Shown here piece after piece: positions 30,353-40,123 of a stretch of 64,000 bases of DNA. Under the pieces are notes generated by a model. That model made no database searches and was not told the DNA's origin. It worked only from the letters and a program-made list of their open reading frames with translations. This stretch comes from CBDCUW01 sp963734865 (GTDB lineage Bacteria; Planctomycetota; Planctomycetia; Pirellulales; Pirellulaceae), in NCBI GenBank assembly GCA_963734865.1, contig CAVTIV010000008.1, positions 62,001-126,000 on the forward strand, in the 5' to 3' direction. How positions within the stretch are numbered: the stretch's first letter is position 1; the number at the start of each line of letters is the position of its first letter. The position numbers and the translations under genes were made by a program.

Positions 30353-31548
30353 GCGACGACGTTGAACTCTCGGTGGTGATGCCCTGCCTGAACGAAGCCG
30401 ATACCGTTGGGCTGTGTGTGGAAAAAGCGTTTCGGGCGATCCGTGCGGCTGGCATCCGCGGCGAAGTCGTCGTGGCCGACAACGGCAGCAGCGACGACTC
30501 GAAAGAAATCGCCCAGTCATTTGGGGCGCGAACGATCGATGTGACCGAACGCGGGTATGGCGCAGCTCTGATGCACGGAATTGAGCACAGTCGCGGTCGG
30601 TTCATCATCATGGGCGATGCCGACGACAGCTATGATTTCCTTGAAATCCCTGCTTTTGTCGAACAGCTGCGGGCCGGTACCGATTTGGTCCAGGGCTGCC
30701 GTTTGCCACGTGGCGGTGGCAAGGTGCTGCCCGGAGCGATGCCGTTTCTACATCGCTGGTTTGGCAATCCGGTTCTTTCCTGGCTGGTGCGACAAATGTT
30801 TCGCATTCCCATCAACGATGTGTATTGCGGGATGCGCGGGTTCACTCGCGAACTGTACGACCGGTTGGACCTCCGTTCCCCGGGTATGGAATTTGCCACC
30901 GAGATGATCATCAAGAGCGGTCTGCACGGCGCGGCGATGAGCCAGGTTCCGATCACCCTTCATCCCGACGGACGACAACAGCACGGACCTCATTTGAGAA
31001 CGTTTCGGGATGGTTGGCGGACGCTCCGATTGTTTCTCGTGTTTAGCCCCAAATGGACCTTCTTTCGACCCGGTCTGGTCCTGATCGCATTGGCACTGCT
31101 CGGTTACATCTTGGCCATTCCTCAGATTCGCGTTTTCGGCGCGGCGCTGGATGTCCACACGCTGCTGGTGGCCAGTCTTGCCGGTCTTCTCGGATGGCAA
31201 TGTGTCTTACTGGCAACGCTGGCCAGAATCTTTGCCGCTCGCGAGGGCATGATGCCTCCCGACGAACGATTGGAACAGCTAACGGTCGAACGCGGGTTGG
31301 CCTTCGGGCTGTGCGCCGCGTTCGTCGGTGTGCTGCTGATTGGTTCGGTGATCTACCAATGGTGGCAAAAGGACTTCGGCCGACTCGACTATCCGTTTAC
31401 GATGCGTTTGGTCGTACCCGGCGTGACGCTGGTCGCGATCGGATTTCAAACGGCGATGGCTGCCTTGATGGCCGGCGTGTTGAAGATGCATCGACGCGAG
31501 CATTTTGGGAACAAGACCGCCGAGCCAACCGAGACTGCGGCACCATGA
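30349..31548 (+). CDS. Polyprenol-phosphate-type glycosyltransferase, family GT2, with membrane anchor
   Basis: A protein of 399 residues from ATG 30349 (SDDVELSVVMPCLNEADTV), which overlaps the previous stop. The GT-A domain fills about 1-230; VVADNGSSDDS at 41-51 and MGDADDSYDF at 88-97 supply the nucleotide and metal contacts. Four membrane helices follow (about 235-390). The layout resembles DPM1/GtrB-type enzymes that load a sugar onto undecaprenyl or dolichyl phosphate. With the GT-C enzyme upstream it forms a donor-maker and donor-user pair. It overlaps the next gene by ATGA. Confidence 0.85.
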   Translation: MSDDVELSVVMPCLNEADTVGLCVEKAFRAIRAAGIRGEVVVADNGSSDDSKEIAQSFGARTIDVTERGYGAALMHGIEHSRGRFIIMGDADDSYDFLEIPAFVEQLRAGTDLVQGCRLPRGGGKVLPGAMPFLHRWFGNPVLSWLVRQMFRIPINDVYCGMRGFTRELYDRLDLRSPGMEFATEMIIKSGLHGAAMSQVPITLHPDGRQQHGPHLRTFRDGWRTLRLFLVFSPKWTFFRPGLVLIALALLGYILAIPQIRVFGAALDVHTLLVASLAGLLGWQCVLLATLARIFAAREGMMPPDERLEQLTVERGLAFGLCAAFVGVLLIGSVIYQWWQKDFGRLDYPFTMRLVVPGVTLVAIGFQTAMAALMAGVLKMHRREHFGNKTAEPTETAAP

Positions 31549-32195
31549 GCGAGACTCCGCAGCGAACAAAGACCGGACCCATCGGGTGGTCTCATCAGCG
31601 TTTTGTGCATACCAGGCGAGTCCAAGTTCTCGCCTCGCACTTTGCCGATCTGATCGAACCCGGCGCGTCGGTGCTGGATGTGGGTTGCGGCGACGGACTG
31701 CTATCGGAAGCCGTTGGCAAGCATCGCCCCGATCTCACGATTCATGGCATCGACGTGCTGGTTCGTGGTAACGCGGCGATCACGGTCGAGCCGTTCGACG
31801 GCACGAAGATTCCTTTTCAATCAGATTCATTTGATACCGTGATGATGGTCGATGTCCTGCACCATACCGGGTCGCCCCAAGTCCTGCTGGACGAGGCGGC
31901 GCGAGTCGCATCCAAACAAGTCATTTTGAAGGACCATTACCTGCGCGGTTTTGCCGCCTACCGGACACTTGCCCTGATGGACCGCGTTGGCAACAGCCGA
32001 CATGGTGTCGAGATTCCGTGCAATTATCTGACGGAAAGCCAATGGGATGCATTGTTCCAAGCGAGCGATCTACGCCGGGTCACTTGTCGCGAGAATCTGG
32101 GACTCTATCCACCGCCACTTAGTTGGATATTTGAGCGCAAGTTGCATTTCATCGCCTCCCTGGAACATCGCCCCGCGGACCCTCGCCGGCCATGA
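31545..32195 (+). CDS. Class I SAM-dependent methyltransferase
   Basis: A protein of 216 residues. The SAM motif I is SVLDVGCGDGLLSEA at about 42-56; IPFQSDSFDTVMMVDVLHHT is motif II/III of the UbiE/Methyltransf_11 type. The C-terminal half holds HGVEIPCNYLTESQW and is less conserved. The start overlaps the GT2 stop as ATGA, and its own stop overlaps the next methyltransferase gene in the same way. The substrate is probably the sugar or lipid product of the operon, but the sequence does not show which. Confidence 0.85.
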   Translation: MSETPQRTKTGPIGWSHQRFVHTRRVQVLASHFADLIEPGASVLDVGCGDGLLSEAVGKHRPDLTIHGIDVLVRGNAAITVEPFDGTKIPFQSDSFDTVMMVDVLHHTGSPQVLLDEAARVASKQVILKDHYLRGFAAYRTLALMDRVGNSRHGVEIPCNYLTESQWDALFQASDLRRVTCRENLGLYPPPLSWIFERKLHFIASLEHRPADPRRP

Positions 32196-32899
32196 CAAAC
32201 AGCAATCAAGTCACGACGATCATCCGTCATCTCGACACGGGTGCGGTCTGCTGCGATCCCGACTGGGAGGCGGCCTACAAACGCTTTGAAACGCCGGAGC
32301 AAGAAATCGAGAAGTTTGTCCGTCGCCTGCGGGCGTTTGGACTCGACCAGACCCCCAAGGACGCCCGCATTGTCGAGCTTTTTTGCGGCCGCGGCGGAGG
32401 TTTAGTCGCGCTGGAAAGACTTGGCTTCACGAATCTCGATGGGGTTGATTTGTCGGACACGCTGCTCGATCAGTATCGTGGGTCAGCCACCCTGCATCTG
32501 GCCGACTGCCGCCGCCTGCCGCTCAATGACCGGTCGTTCGACGCGGCGATCGTCCACGGCGGACTTCATCACCTGCCGAATCTTCCTGATGATTTGAACG
32601 CTGTGCTGAAAGAAGTCCAACGCGTACTCCAACCCGATGGCACCCTGTATGTCGTCGAACCATGGCTCACGCCGTTTCTGCGATTCGTCCATGCAGTGGT
32701 CCAACAACCGCTCGTGCGGAAGATCTATTCCAAAGGCGACGCGCTGGCCACGATGATCGACCGAGAACGGGAAACGTATGAACAGTGGCTGAGCCAAGGT
32801 AATCGCGTGCGTGCTTCGTTTCAGCAATGCTTTGAAACGAAGGCGGAACGGGCGGCATGGGGCAAATGGATCTTTGCCGGCAGGCCCCGTCGCAGCTGA
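32192..32899 (+). CDS. Second class I SAM-dependent methyltransferase
   Basis: A protein of 235 residues. Motif I is unusual, IVELFCGRGGGLVALERLG at 60-78, where the Cys and the extra Gly replace the common D-x-G-x-G. LNDRSFDAAIVHGGLHHLP and VLQPDGTLYVVEP are normal. A His/Trp-rich start (DPDWEAAYKRFETPEQE) resembles enzymes acting on sugars or lipids. It is the last gene of the four-gene ATGA chain beginning at 28838, and is convergent with ald. Confidence 0.85.
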   Translation: MTNSNQVTTIIRHLDTGAVCCDPDWEAAYKRFETPEQEIEKFVRRLRAFGLDQTPKDARIVELFCGRGGGLVALERLGFTNLDGVDLSDTLLDQYRGSATLHLADCRRLPLNDRSFDAAIVHGGLHHLPNLPDDLNAVLKEVQRVLQPDGTLYVVEPWLTPFLRFVHAVVQQPLVRKIYSKGDALATMIDRERETYEQWLSQGNRVRASFQQCFETKAERAAWGKWIFAGRPRRS

Positions 32900-32917
32900 C
32901 GCCGGTCACCGGTCGGG

Positions 32918-34018
32918 CTACAGTGGCTGATACGTCAGCGAGAACGCCTCTGCAACGGCCGCGTTCGTGATCACGCCGCGGTGGATATTGATCGCGTCGC
33001 GAAGTGGCCCTGCCGCTTGCGTGGCCCCTTCGACGCCGAGGGCGGCCAGCCGCATGACCCAGGCAAGCGTGGCGTTGCAGAGCGCAAATGTGCTCGTCCG
33101 GCCGACGGCACCGGGCATGTTGGCGACACAGTAATGAACGACCTCGTCAATGATGAATGTCGGATCGCTATGTGTCGTCGGGTGGCTCGTTTCGATACAT
33201 CCACCCTGATCCACGGCGACGTCAATGATGACGCTGCCAGGTTTCATGATTCGCAGGTCTTCGGCGCGGACCAAGCGTGGTGCTTTTGCCCCTGGGATCA
33301 ACACCGAACCGATGACCAGGTCGGCTCGCTGCAGTTGTTCGAGGATCGTATGGCGATCGCTGTACAACATATTGACGTTTGCCGGCATCACGTCGTCCAA
33401 ATAGCGCAGGCGGTCGAGGTCGACATCAAGAATCGCGACGTCGGCCTGGAAACCGGCAGCAATCTTGGCGGCGTTGGCTCCGACCACACCGCCGCCGAGA
33501 ATGGTGATATGTGCCGGCGCAACCCCCGGCACGCCGCCCAACAAAATTCCACGTCCCATCTGAGGTCGCTCGAGGTATTTCGCGCCCTCTTGAATGCTCA
33601 TTCGCCCGGCGACTTCGCTCATCGGTGTCAACAGCGGCAACCGGCCGTGATGGTCACGCAGTGTTTCATAGGCGATGCAGGTTGCACCGCTCTGCAGCAT
33701 CGCATCGGTCAGGTCGCGACTGGCCGCGAAATGAAAGTAAGTGAACAGCAGCTGACCGGGGCGAATCAGTGAGTATTCCTCCTGTTGCGGCTCTTTCACT
33801 TTCACGATGACATCCGATCGCTCAAAGATCTGGCTACTGCTCGCCGCCATTTCCGCTCCGGCAAGCAAGTAATCGTGGTCCGGAAGTCCCGAGCCCAGGC
33901 CGGCTCCCGATTGAACGAGCACCCGATGGCCTTTGGCAACGAGTTCCTCGACTCCGACAGGCAACATCGCGACGCGATACTCATCTTTTTTCACTTCGGT
34001 AGGAACGCCGATGATCAT
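32918..34018 (-). CDS. ald: Alanine dehydrogenase
   Basis: Interconverts L-alanine and pyruvate plus ammonia with NAD. The 366-residue product has the known active-site residues R15 (EYRVAM), K75 (KVKEP) and H96 (YFHFA), and a Rossmann motif GGGVVGANAAKIAAGF. GSVLIPGAKAPRLV is also diagnostic. It starts at ATG 34018 and is convergent with the methyltransferase gene. The acyltransferase gene upstream on the same strand is 150 bases away, so a separate promoter is likely. Confidence 0.97.
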   Translation of the reverse strand: MIIGVPTEVKKDEYRVAMLPVGVEELVAKGHRVLVQSGAGLGSGLPDHDYLLAGAEMAASSSQIFERSDVIVKVKEPQQEEYSLIRPGQLLFTYFHFAASRDLTDAMLQSGATCIAYETLRDHHGRLPLLTPMSEVAGRMSIQEGAKYLERPQMGRGILLGGVPGVAPAHITILGGGVVGANAAKIAAGFQADVAILDVDLDRLRYLDDVMPANVNMLYSDRHTILEQLQRADLVIGSVLIPGAKAPRLVRAEDLRIMKPGSVIIDVAVDQGGCIETSHPTTHSDPTFIIDEVVHYCVANMPGAVGRTSTFALCNATLAWVMRLAALGVEGATQAAGPLRDAINIHRGVITNAAVAEAFSLTYQPL

Positions 34019-34167
34019 GCTCGAATCCTTGGGTGGGGCGGTAAAAATCGATTCCGGCGAGCGATTTCGTTGCCTGGCTCATTCACTGTCGAAAAACAGC
34101 GAATCCGAATCGCCGCAGTTTAACCGCGCTGATCCGCGAATTGGCAAGACACTCACGCCGAGCGTGA

Positions 34168-35385
34168 TCAAGCGGCAAAGGGTCTCGCCTCGGTCGCAAG
34201 TTCCCGCAACATTCCCGAAAGTCGGTTTTGAATTTGATCCATCAAGGGATCGGTCCGGCCACGAGGCGGCCGGTCGGTCGGCACAGCGATCGGATCATCA
34301 AAATCGATCACGACGCGAAGCAATACCGTCGAATCAGCTTTTCCGAACAGCGTTTCCTGCATCCGTTGAATCGTTTCCACCATTCGGGTGTCGGTGACTT
34401 GATCGGGCATCAGGTAACAATCGGGATACGATAACAGCTCTTGCGCCAAATCGGCGTGAATCACATCGTTCTTCAGCCGCATACGCTCCGATTCCTGCAA
34501 CGCTGCGGTGAAGTATCGCTTGACGACGTCCGAGCGAATCGTACGGATTCTTGTTCGAGTGTCCGCGTCGGCCGGATCGAGCCCGAGACGGTGCTCGCTG
34601 GAGCCGAGCAAATGCTCAATCAACATCTCCCGCCGCTGGGCCAGTGATCCCGATCTGGAGTCGCCGAAATACTGGACCTCCTTGAGTGCTAGCATTGCCG
34701 TGGCCAATCGAACGGTGCGTTGCAGCAGGCTTTGATCCGTCGGTTTTCGCCATTCCAAGCGTTCTTCCATTCGAGAAAGTTGTCGGTCGACCCAATCGGT
34801 CACGTCGCTGGAAACGCACAAGTACTTCATTCCCACCGGGTGGATGACGACCTGACCGCCTGATTCCTTGGCCCTCCGCCGAGCGGCCGATCGCGCAATG
34901 AAGGCGACACCATCGAGCAGTGGCTTGAGAATGTCGTTGGTACGGTTGGTGGTCCCTTCGGGAAACAGGATCAACGGTCGCTCGGCCGTGGCCAGAAGTT
35001 CGATCGCCATTTCCAACGACTTTCGATCGACACCTTCGCGATTGATGCTAAAGCCACCCATCTTGCGAATCGCGAAGGCATCGAAACGTCCCGCGTTGAA
35101 CAGGTGCCACGACGCCATCGCATACAGGTGCGTGCCAGCGTCACGGGCGGGCCAACCCAAGGCGAGCGGGTCGGCATAACGGCAGTGATTGGGCGCCAAT
35201 AAGATGCCGTCGCCCCGATCAAGCGATGCTCGCAATCGCTCCAGGTGTCGGCATTCATGTGCGACAACACCCTCCTTCCGCTGCAGGTAATGATCCACAA
35301 GCCGAAATGTCTGAATGAACGATGGCCAGAGCTTTCCACGATGAGGCGGAACGAACTCGTAGGGCCTTTGGAAGACAACGGTCAT
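34168..35385 (-). CDS. 1-acyl-glycerol-3-phosphate acyltransferase-like protein (PlsC family)
   Basis: A protein of about 405 residues from ATG 35385 (TVVFQRPYEFVPPHRGK); an open start at 35457 adds 24 basic residues that look untranslated. The acyltransferase signature is NHCRYADP with the catalytic H67-x4-D72, followed by FSINREG and FPEGTTNRTND (141 on). The C-terminal 200 residues are helical and not part of the normal PlsC core, as seen in other planctomycete members. It acts at the inner membrane face, although no clear membrane helix is seen. Exact acyl acceptor unknown. Confidence 0.85.
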   Translation of the reverse strand: MTVVFQRPYEFVPPHRGKLWPSFIQTFRLVDHYLQRKEGVVAHECRHLERLRASLDRGDGILLAPNHCRYADPLALGWPARDAGTHLYAMASWHLFNAGRFDAFAIRKMGGFSINREGVDRKSLEMAIELLATAERPLILFPEGTTNRTNDILKPLLDGVAFIARSAARRRAKESGGQVVIHPVGMKYLCVSSDVTDWVDRQLSRMEERLEWRKPTDQSLLQRTVRLATAMLALKEVQYFGDSRSGSLAQRREMLIEHLLGSSEHRLGLDPADADTRTRIRTIRSDVVKRYFTAALQESERMRLKNDVIHADLAQELLSYPDCYLMPDQVTDTRMVETIQRMQETLFGKADSTVLLRVVIDFDDPIAVPTDRPPRGRTDPLMDQIQNRLSGMLRELATEARPFAA

Positions 35386-35467
35386 CGACGGAACTCTTTC
35401 CCGCAGGTTTCTTGAACGAATCGAGCAAACGGCGGAACGGGTTTGCGCCAACCCCAATCGGCAGACG

Positions 35468-37030
35468 CTAGCTGGTCGCCCGAGCCAAGAAGAAACCGAT
35501 CGCTAGCGCGACAATGAACAGCGCTGTGACCAGTGCACCGATGAGCAATGGGTCCAGCCCCTTATTGCGGCGTGAACCGGAAGAAGATCGGCTGGTCGAG
35601 GGGGCGTGGTACACGTCCGAATCACCGCCAATTTGAACGCTCGATCGTCCCGACGAACGCTCCTGTACAGGCTTCTTTGGCGGCGACCGCATCGCACTGG
35701 GACCGTGTGACGTTGCTCGATAGCCCGATTCAATTTGCAAATCCAGAAAACTACCTTCCACCATATCGGGGCGCGGCTTCACATCGACCAACCGCCCGCT
35801 ATCACTGGAACTGATCCCTTTCCCACGGATCAGCTCGGAACGACTGCTGGCAAGCGTATCACCGTTTTTATTCGTAACCGTGTCGCCTCGAGTCGTTGAT
35901 GCCCGATCTGCCTCGTCCAGCGAGATCGAGGAAGAACTATCAAACTCATATTCCGGCTGGGCACCCAGGCCCGCCGTGACTCGTTGACCCTTGGGAACCG
36001 CGGCAACGAACCGCTCCAACGCTTCGGCCACATCCGCGGCGCTTTGATAACGATAGGCCGGATCCTTTTGGATCATCTTCACGCAAATCCCTTCCAATTC
36101 ACCAGGACAATCGCTGCGAATCTGGCGAATCGGCGTCGGCATCTCCGTCTGATGTTTGGCAATCCGTTGGGCCAAGGTTCCATCACTGAAGGGCGGTCGT
36201 CCCGTGATCAAAAAATACAACGTGCAACCCAGCCCATAGATATCGGCACGATGATCGACCGTATGACTGTTGAGTGCTTGCTCGGGTGCCAAATAGTCGG
36301 CAGTCCCCAACACGTTTTCGTTGTTCGCGACTGTTAGCGATTCTTCGTCACCGGCGGTGACCAACGCCAACCCCATGTCCAACAAACGGACGACACCGTT
36401 TTTGTCAATCAGCAGATTGGCAGGCTTCACGTCGCGATGGATCACACCTTTGGAATGGGCGTGTTCCAAGCCACGAGCCGCTTGGGCAACCATGTCCGCC
36501 ACCGTCGAACAGTCAAGCACACCGTCACGCTTGACCAGCAATTGCAAATCGATCCCGTCAACATATTCCATCACGATGTAGTGCACATCGTCTTCGTTGT
36601 CGATATCATATGCCAGCACGATGTTGCGATGATTCAGCGAGGCGATGGCTTTCGCTTCCAGCTGAAATCGCGCCAAGTAGGTGGCATCTCGGACACGGGA
36701 CTTGGGCAGCACTTTGATCGCGCGTTTGTCGCCCATTCGGAGGTGCTCGGCCAGGTAGACACTGCTCATCCCCCCGGTGCCAATGTGTCCGAGCAACTTG
36801 TACTTGCCGAGAAAAAAACCTTTGTACTTGCCCGCCAACAGCTTCTCGATATGCCAGTCCGTTAACAGCCCTTCCTTTTTGAAGTAACTCGCCAGCTTCC
36901 TGGGGTTCTCGGGTAACCCACCACCGGACTTTTCACGAATCTGCTCCAGCAGTCGCTCGTTGGCCTTGGGCTCCACCAAGCCGCTCTTAGCGACCATCTG
37001 AAGAAATCGTTCCGAAGTTAGCTGCGACAT
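35468..37030 (-). CDS. Membrane-anchored Ser/Thr protein kinase
   Basis: A protein of 520 residues. Residues 1-75 form a small N-terminal domain (ERFLQMVAKSGLVEP, LLTDWHIEKLLAGKYKGF) common in planctomycete kinases. The kinase domain covers about 77-335: Gly loop GTGGMSSV at 84-91, K106, HRDVKPAN at 198-205, DMG at 218-220 in place of DFG, and APE at 248-250. A Ser-rich linker of 150 residues leads to one C-terminal membrane helix (about 496-516) with almost nothing beyond it, so there is no extracellular sensor. DMG is known in active members of this group. Confidence 0.95.
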   Translation of the reverse strand: MSQLTSERFLQMVAKSGLVEPKANERLLEQIREKSGGGLPENPRKLASYFKKEGLLTDWHIEKLLAGKYKGFFLGKYKLLGHIGTGGMSSVYLAEHLRMGDKRAIKVLPKSRVRDATYLARFQLEAKAIASLNHRNIVLAYDIDNEDDVHYIVMEYVDGIDLQLLVKRDGVLDCSTVADMVAQAARGLEHAHSKGVIHRDVKPANLLIDKNGVVRLLDMGLALVTAGDEESLTVANNENVLGTADYLAPEQALNSHTVDHRADIYGLGCTLYFLITGRPPFSDGTLAQRIAKHQTEMPTPIRQIRSDCPGELEGICVKMIQKDPAYRYQSAADVAEALERFVAAVPKGQRVTAGLGAQPEYEFDSSSSISLDEADRASTTRGDTVTNKNGDTLASSRSELIRGKGISSSDSGRLVDVKPRPDMVEGSFLDLQIESGYRATSHGPSAMRSPPKKPVQERSSGRSSVQIGGDSDVYHAPSTSRSSSGSRRNKGLDPLLIGALVTALFIVALAIGFFLARATS

Positions 37031-37213
37031 GGGCTGCCGACCGTGACCCCATGGAGAGAGAAGCGTTGCCGTGAGAAGATAGCATGTTTACAACGGGCGG
37101 TTAAGCGATTGTCAAACAATCTAAGCCGTCTGCCCTAATTTAATCTACTCCCCTGGGCTCGCGAAGCGAATCGCGTTCGCATCGCTGAGAACGTCGAGAA
37201 CCGAGTCGTGATT

Positions 37214-38053
37214 ATGCCCTCCCATCCAGACGCATCGGACCAAAGCGACCCGGTTGTCGCCGGCCAGCACCGCCGAGCGGACGGGGAGGGGGGCCAAATC
37301 CTGGGACTGATGGCCAAATTCTGGACCGCCGGTCAGGTCAAGACTCGCTTGGCCGCGTCGATCGGGATCGAAGCCGCCGCCGCGATTCATCAACTGTTCA
37401 CCTCCCATCTCTGTCGGACCCTGGGCCAAATTGCCGACAGACACGATCTTTGCATCACCCCCGAGGAGCGTGTGGGGGAAGTTCGAGACACGCTGGCGCG
37501 GGAAAAACTGCATCGGTGCTGGAATGTGATACCCCAGGGGAAGGGCGATTTGGGACAGCGGATGACTCGCTGGTTTGCGCAGAGTCTGGCCGATACGCGA
37601 TCCATTCGGACAGCAGCCGATGAGCGGCGGATTGAAAACGATAACCGCGCCATTCTGATCGGTGCCGATTGTCCAACGCTGCGGCCAGAGGATATCCGAA
37701 CCGCTTTCGACCAGCTCAGGGGGCACGATCTCGTGATCGGGCCGGCCGTTGACGGCGGTTACTATTTGATCGGAATGCGGGGGTCGTGGAATGAATCGCT
37801 GGCCTCGCTGTTTCTCGATCTGCCATGGGGTGGACCGGATGTGTGTCGGATCACCTGCCAGCGTGCCGCCCACGCCAGCCTATCGCTGGCGCGACTTCGC
37901 CCCGCCGAAGACGTCGATACAATCGTGGAACTGAATCATTTACGCCGAGATTGGTGCGGCCAGAACGACTTCGCTCCCTTCACCGATTTGTACCGCGAAA
38001 TCGAATCAATTCTCACAAAACCGACCCCACCGACCCGCGAGTCGAGCCGATGA
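37214..38053 (+). CDS. DUF2064 / TIGR04282-type transferase (ArsG-like arsenosugar glycosyltransferase)
   Basis: A protein of about 279 residues with a GT-A fold of the rSAM/selenodomain-associated transferase 1 family. Typical stretches are LGLMAKFWTAGQVKTRLA, GDLGQRMTRWF, AILIGADCPTLRPEDI and VIGPAVDGGYYLIGM. The family is tied to ArsS and is considered to act in arsenosugar assembly, so it may work with arsM/arsS found 12 kb away. It overlaps thiO by ATGA. The N-terminal 30 residues before LGLMAKFW are unusual, and translation may begin further in. Function by family only. Confidence 0.8.
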   Translation: MPSHPDASDQSDPVVAGQHRRADGEGGQILGLMAKFWTAGQVKTRLAASIGIEAAAAIHQLFTSHLCRTLGQIADRHDLCITPEERVGEVRDTLAREKLHRCWNVIPQGKGDLGQRMTRWFAQSLADTRSIRTAADERRIENDNRAILIGADCPTLRPEDIRTAFDQLRGHDLVIGPAVDGGYYLIGMRGSWNESLASLFLDLPWGGPDVCRITCQRAAHASLSLARLRPAEDVDTIVELNHLRRDWCGQNDFAPFTDLYREIESILTKPTPPTRESSR

Positions 38054-39201
38054 ACGAGCGCACGACAATCGTCGGTGGCGGCGCGATCGGGCTGTCGATC
38101 GCTTGGGAACTGGCCCGACGCGGTGACCGAGTCACACTCCTCGAACGCGAACCGAAAGTCGGTCGGGCGACTTCCTGGAGCGCGGCCGGGATCTTGCCCC
38201 CGGCGAACCGGGAAAGGGCCAGCGATCCGATCGATCAACTTCGGGGGCTCAGCCACCAATTGTTTCCCGAGTGGATTGACCGGTTGATCTCGGTCACCCG
38301 CATCGACCCGGGGTATCGACGCTGCGGCGGCTGGTATCTCGCCGACACACCAGGTGAACACGCCAGCCTGGTTGGCATGAGACAGTATTGGAACGATCTG
38401 GGGATCCGCTGCGAGCCGGTCGCCCCCGGTCAGCTCGCCCATCGCGAGCCAGCGCTCCGCGCCGATTCGAGCGGCAAGGTTGCCGCCTGGTGGCTACCGG
38501 AGGAGTGCCAGATTCGCAGTCCCGAATACCTTCGCGCCTTGCACCATGCCTGTCTGGCCGCGGGTGTCGAGGTGATCCAGAATGCTGCGGTTGCTGATTT
38601 GCGTTGGAACGCTCGATCGGCCGGAGTGCGCGTTCAAGATCAATGGATCGATGCCGATCGGGTGGTCGTTTGCGGCGGTGTGTGGACCGGACGTGTCGCC
38701 GCGGCGTTGCGGCTGGAATCGAGCATCGTGCCGGTGCGCGGTCAGATCTTACAGCTGAAAACGGACAAACCATCGCTGCGATCGATCGTCAATGTGGGGC
38801 ATCGGTACCTGTTGTGCCGAGACGACGGTCACACCATCGTGGGCTCGTGCGAGGAAGAGGTGGGGTTGCAGCTCGGAACGACCGATTCGATGCTATCGTC
38901 GCTACGACAATTCGCGATTGATTGGGTCCCTGAACTTCGCCATGCCCCGGCGGTTGCTCGGTGGTCGGGTTTGCGACCGATGACATTCGATGGATTTCCG
39001 ATGATTGGACGCGTTCCCGAAACCGACAATGTCTTTGTTGCGGCCGGTCATTTTCGTAGCGGGATTCATCTCTCACCAGCAACGGCGGCGACTCTGGCAG
39101 ATCTGATGATGGGCCAGACCCCCGCTGTCGATCTCGCTCCATTCCGCGTTGGAAAGCAGCAAACAGCGAGCCGCGATCCGGCGGCATTGATCGATGACTG
39201 A
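38050..39201 (+). CDS. thiO: Glycine oxidase / ThiO-like FAD-dependent oxidoreductase
   Basis: A protein of 383 residues of the DAO family. The FAD-binding motif GGGAIGLSIAWELARRG starts at residue 9, followed by VTLLERE. RATSWSAAGILPPAN, VVCGGVWTG, VPVRGQILQLK, VARWSGLRPMTFDGFPMIG and GHFRSGIHLSPATA are typical of ThiO, which makes iminoacetate for the thiazole of thiamine in aerobes. No other thiamine gene is in the window, so a role as a general D-amino acid or glycine oxidase is also possible. Starts in an ATGA overlap and overlaps the next gene by eight bases. Confidence 0.85.
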   Translation: MNERTTIVGGGAIGLSIAWELARRGDRVTLLEREPKVGRATSWSAAGILPPANRERASDPIDQLRGLSHQLFPEWIDRLISVTRIDPGYRRCGGWYLADTPGEHASLVGMRQYWNDLGIRCEPVAPGQLAHREPALRADSSGKVAAWWLPEECQIRSPEYLRALHHACLAAGVEVIQNAAVADLRWNARSAGVRVQDQWIDADRVVVCGGVWTGRVAAALRLESSIVPVRGQILQLKTDKPSLRSIVNVGHRYLLCRDDGHTIVGSCEEEVGLQLGTTDSMLSSLRQFAIDWVPELRHAPAVARWSGLRPMTFDGFPMIGRVPETDNVFVAAGHFRSGIHLSPATAATLADLMMGQTPAVDLAPFRVGKQQTASRDPAALIDD

Positions 39202-39871
39202 ACCGCATGACAGCTCCATGACGCTTGATCCGCCGGGAACCATTGCCGTGATCGGTGCTGGCGCTTTGGGAATCGAAGCGGCGATGTACGGACGATTCCT
39301 GGGATACGACGTGACGCTACTGGAAGCCGAATCGGTCGGATCATCGATGCGAGATCGTCTGGAGGCTCCGCTTCCGATGTTGCCGGATCGTTGCCTCTCA
39401 CCGCTGGCGATGTCGGCACTGCAATCGCAATCCGAGGGTCGCCAGCCGACCGTTCTGCCGCTCTCTTGCGGTCAATGGATCGGCGACGCGTTAGTTCCGC
39501 TGACGCAAACCGATTTGCTTGCCGGACGTCTGCGGATGCCGGCACGAGTGACCGAGATCATCGCGGTGGCCGTCGAGCCCGAGGAAGACGAAACGGACGA
39601 GGATGTGAGCGACATTCCTGCCGACTTTCGTCTGACCCTCGCGGATAACCTGGGCGTGGTCGATGCGGAAGCTGTTGTGTTGTCGATTGGCACATCGCCA
39701 CCGATCCCCTTGGGATTCGAGCTGCCGATCCCCTACTTTTTCCAGATCGGCCAAAACCGCTCGGATGATGCGGAGCGTGATTTGCACGACGGCCTGCGGC
39801 AAATCGTCCAGGCATTTGCCCAATTGGCCGGTCGAGCCGATTTGGACCTGTACCGACCGTTGCGGCATTAG
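39194..39871 (+). CDS. Rossmann-fold NAD(P)/FAD-binding protein of unknown role
   Basis: A protein of 225 residues. GTIAVIGAGALGIEAAMYGRFLGYDVTLLEAE shape (GxGxxG at about 19-24) shows a dinucleotide fold like that of flavin oxidoreductases. The remainder is short for an oxidoreductase: a middle part with an acidic stretch (EPEEDETDEDVSD) and a second strand AEAVVLSIGTSPPIPLG. It looks like a reduced or partner form of an FAD/NAD-binding domain. It is translationally coupled to thiO. Confidence 0.7.
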   Translation: MTEPHDSSMTLDPPGTIAVIGAGALGIEAAMYGRFLGYDVTLLEAESVGSSMRDRLEAPLPMLPDRCLSPLAMSALQSQSEGRQPTVLPLSCGQWIGDALVPLTQTDLLAGRLRMPARVTEIIAVAVEPEEDETDEDVSDIPADFRLTLADNLGVVDAEAVVLSIGTSPPIPLGFELPIPYFFQIGQNRSDDAERDLHDGLRQIVQAFAQLAGRADLDLYRPLRH

Positions 39872-40123
39872 TCGTTTTACCGCCGAGTCCGAACGACGGT
39901 TCGATCATGCCGGTTGGCCGGGCGAATCGGTCGGGTTGTGACGATGATGTCCACTTTCGCGATCGGGCGGCGAAGCGTTTCTGTTTCTTTTTTGCCACGC
40001 ACGTCTCGTCGCCTCAACGTGATCTAGCTTTCAGTGGCGATTTTCGTGCCCGAGTTCCGTGTTCAAACGGCCACGCAAATCGGCACCAACACGCACTGCA
40101 AGCTCTGACGGGGGCATTCTTTG

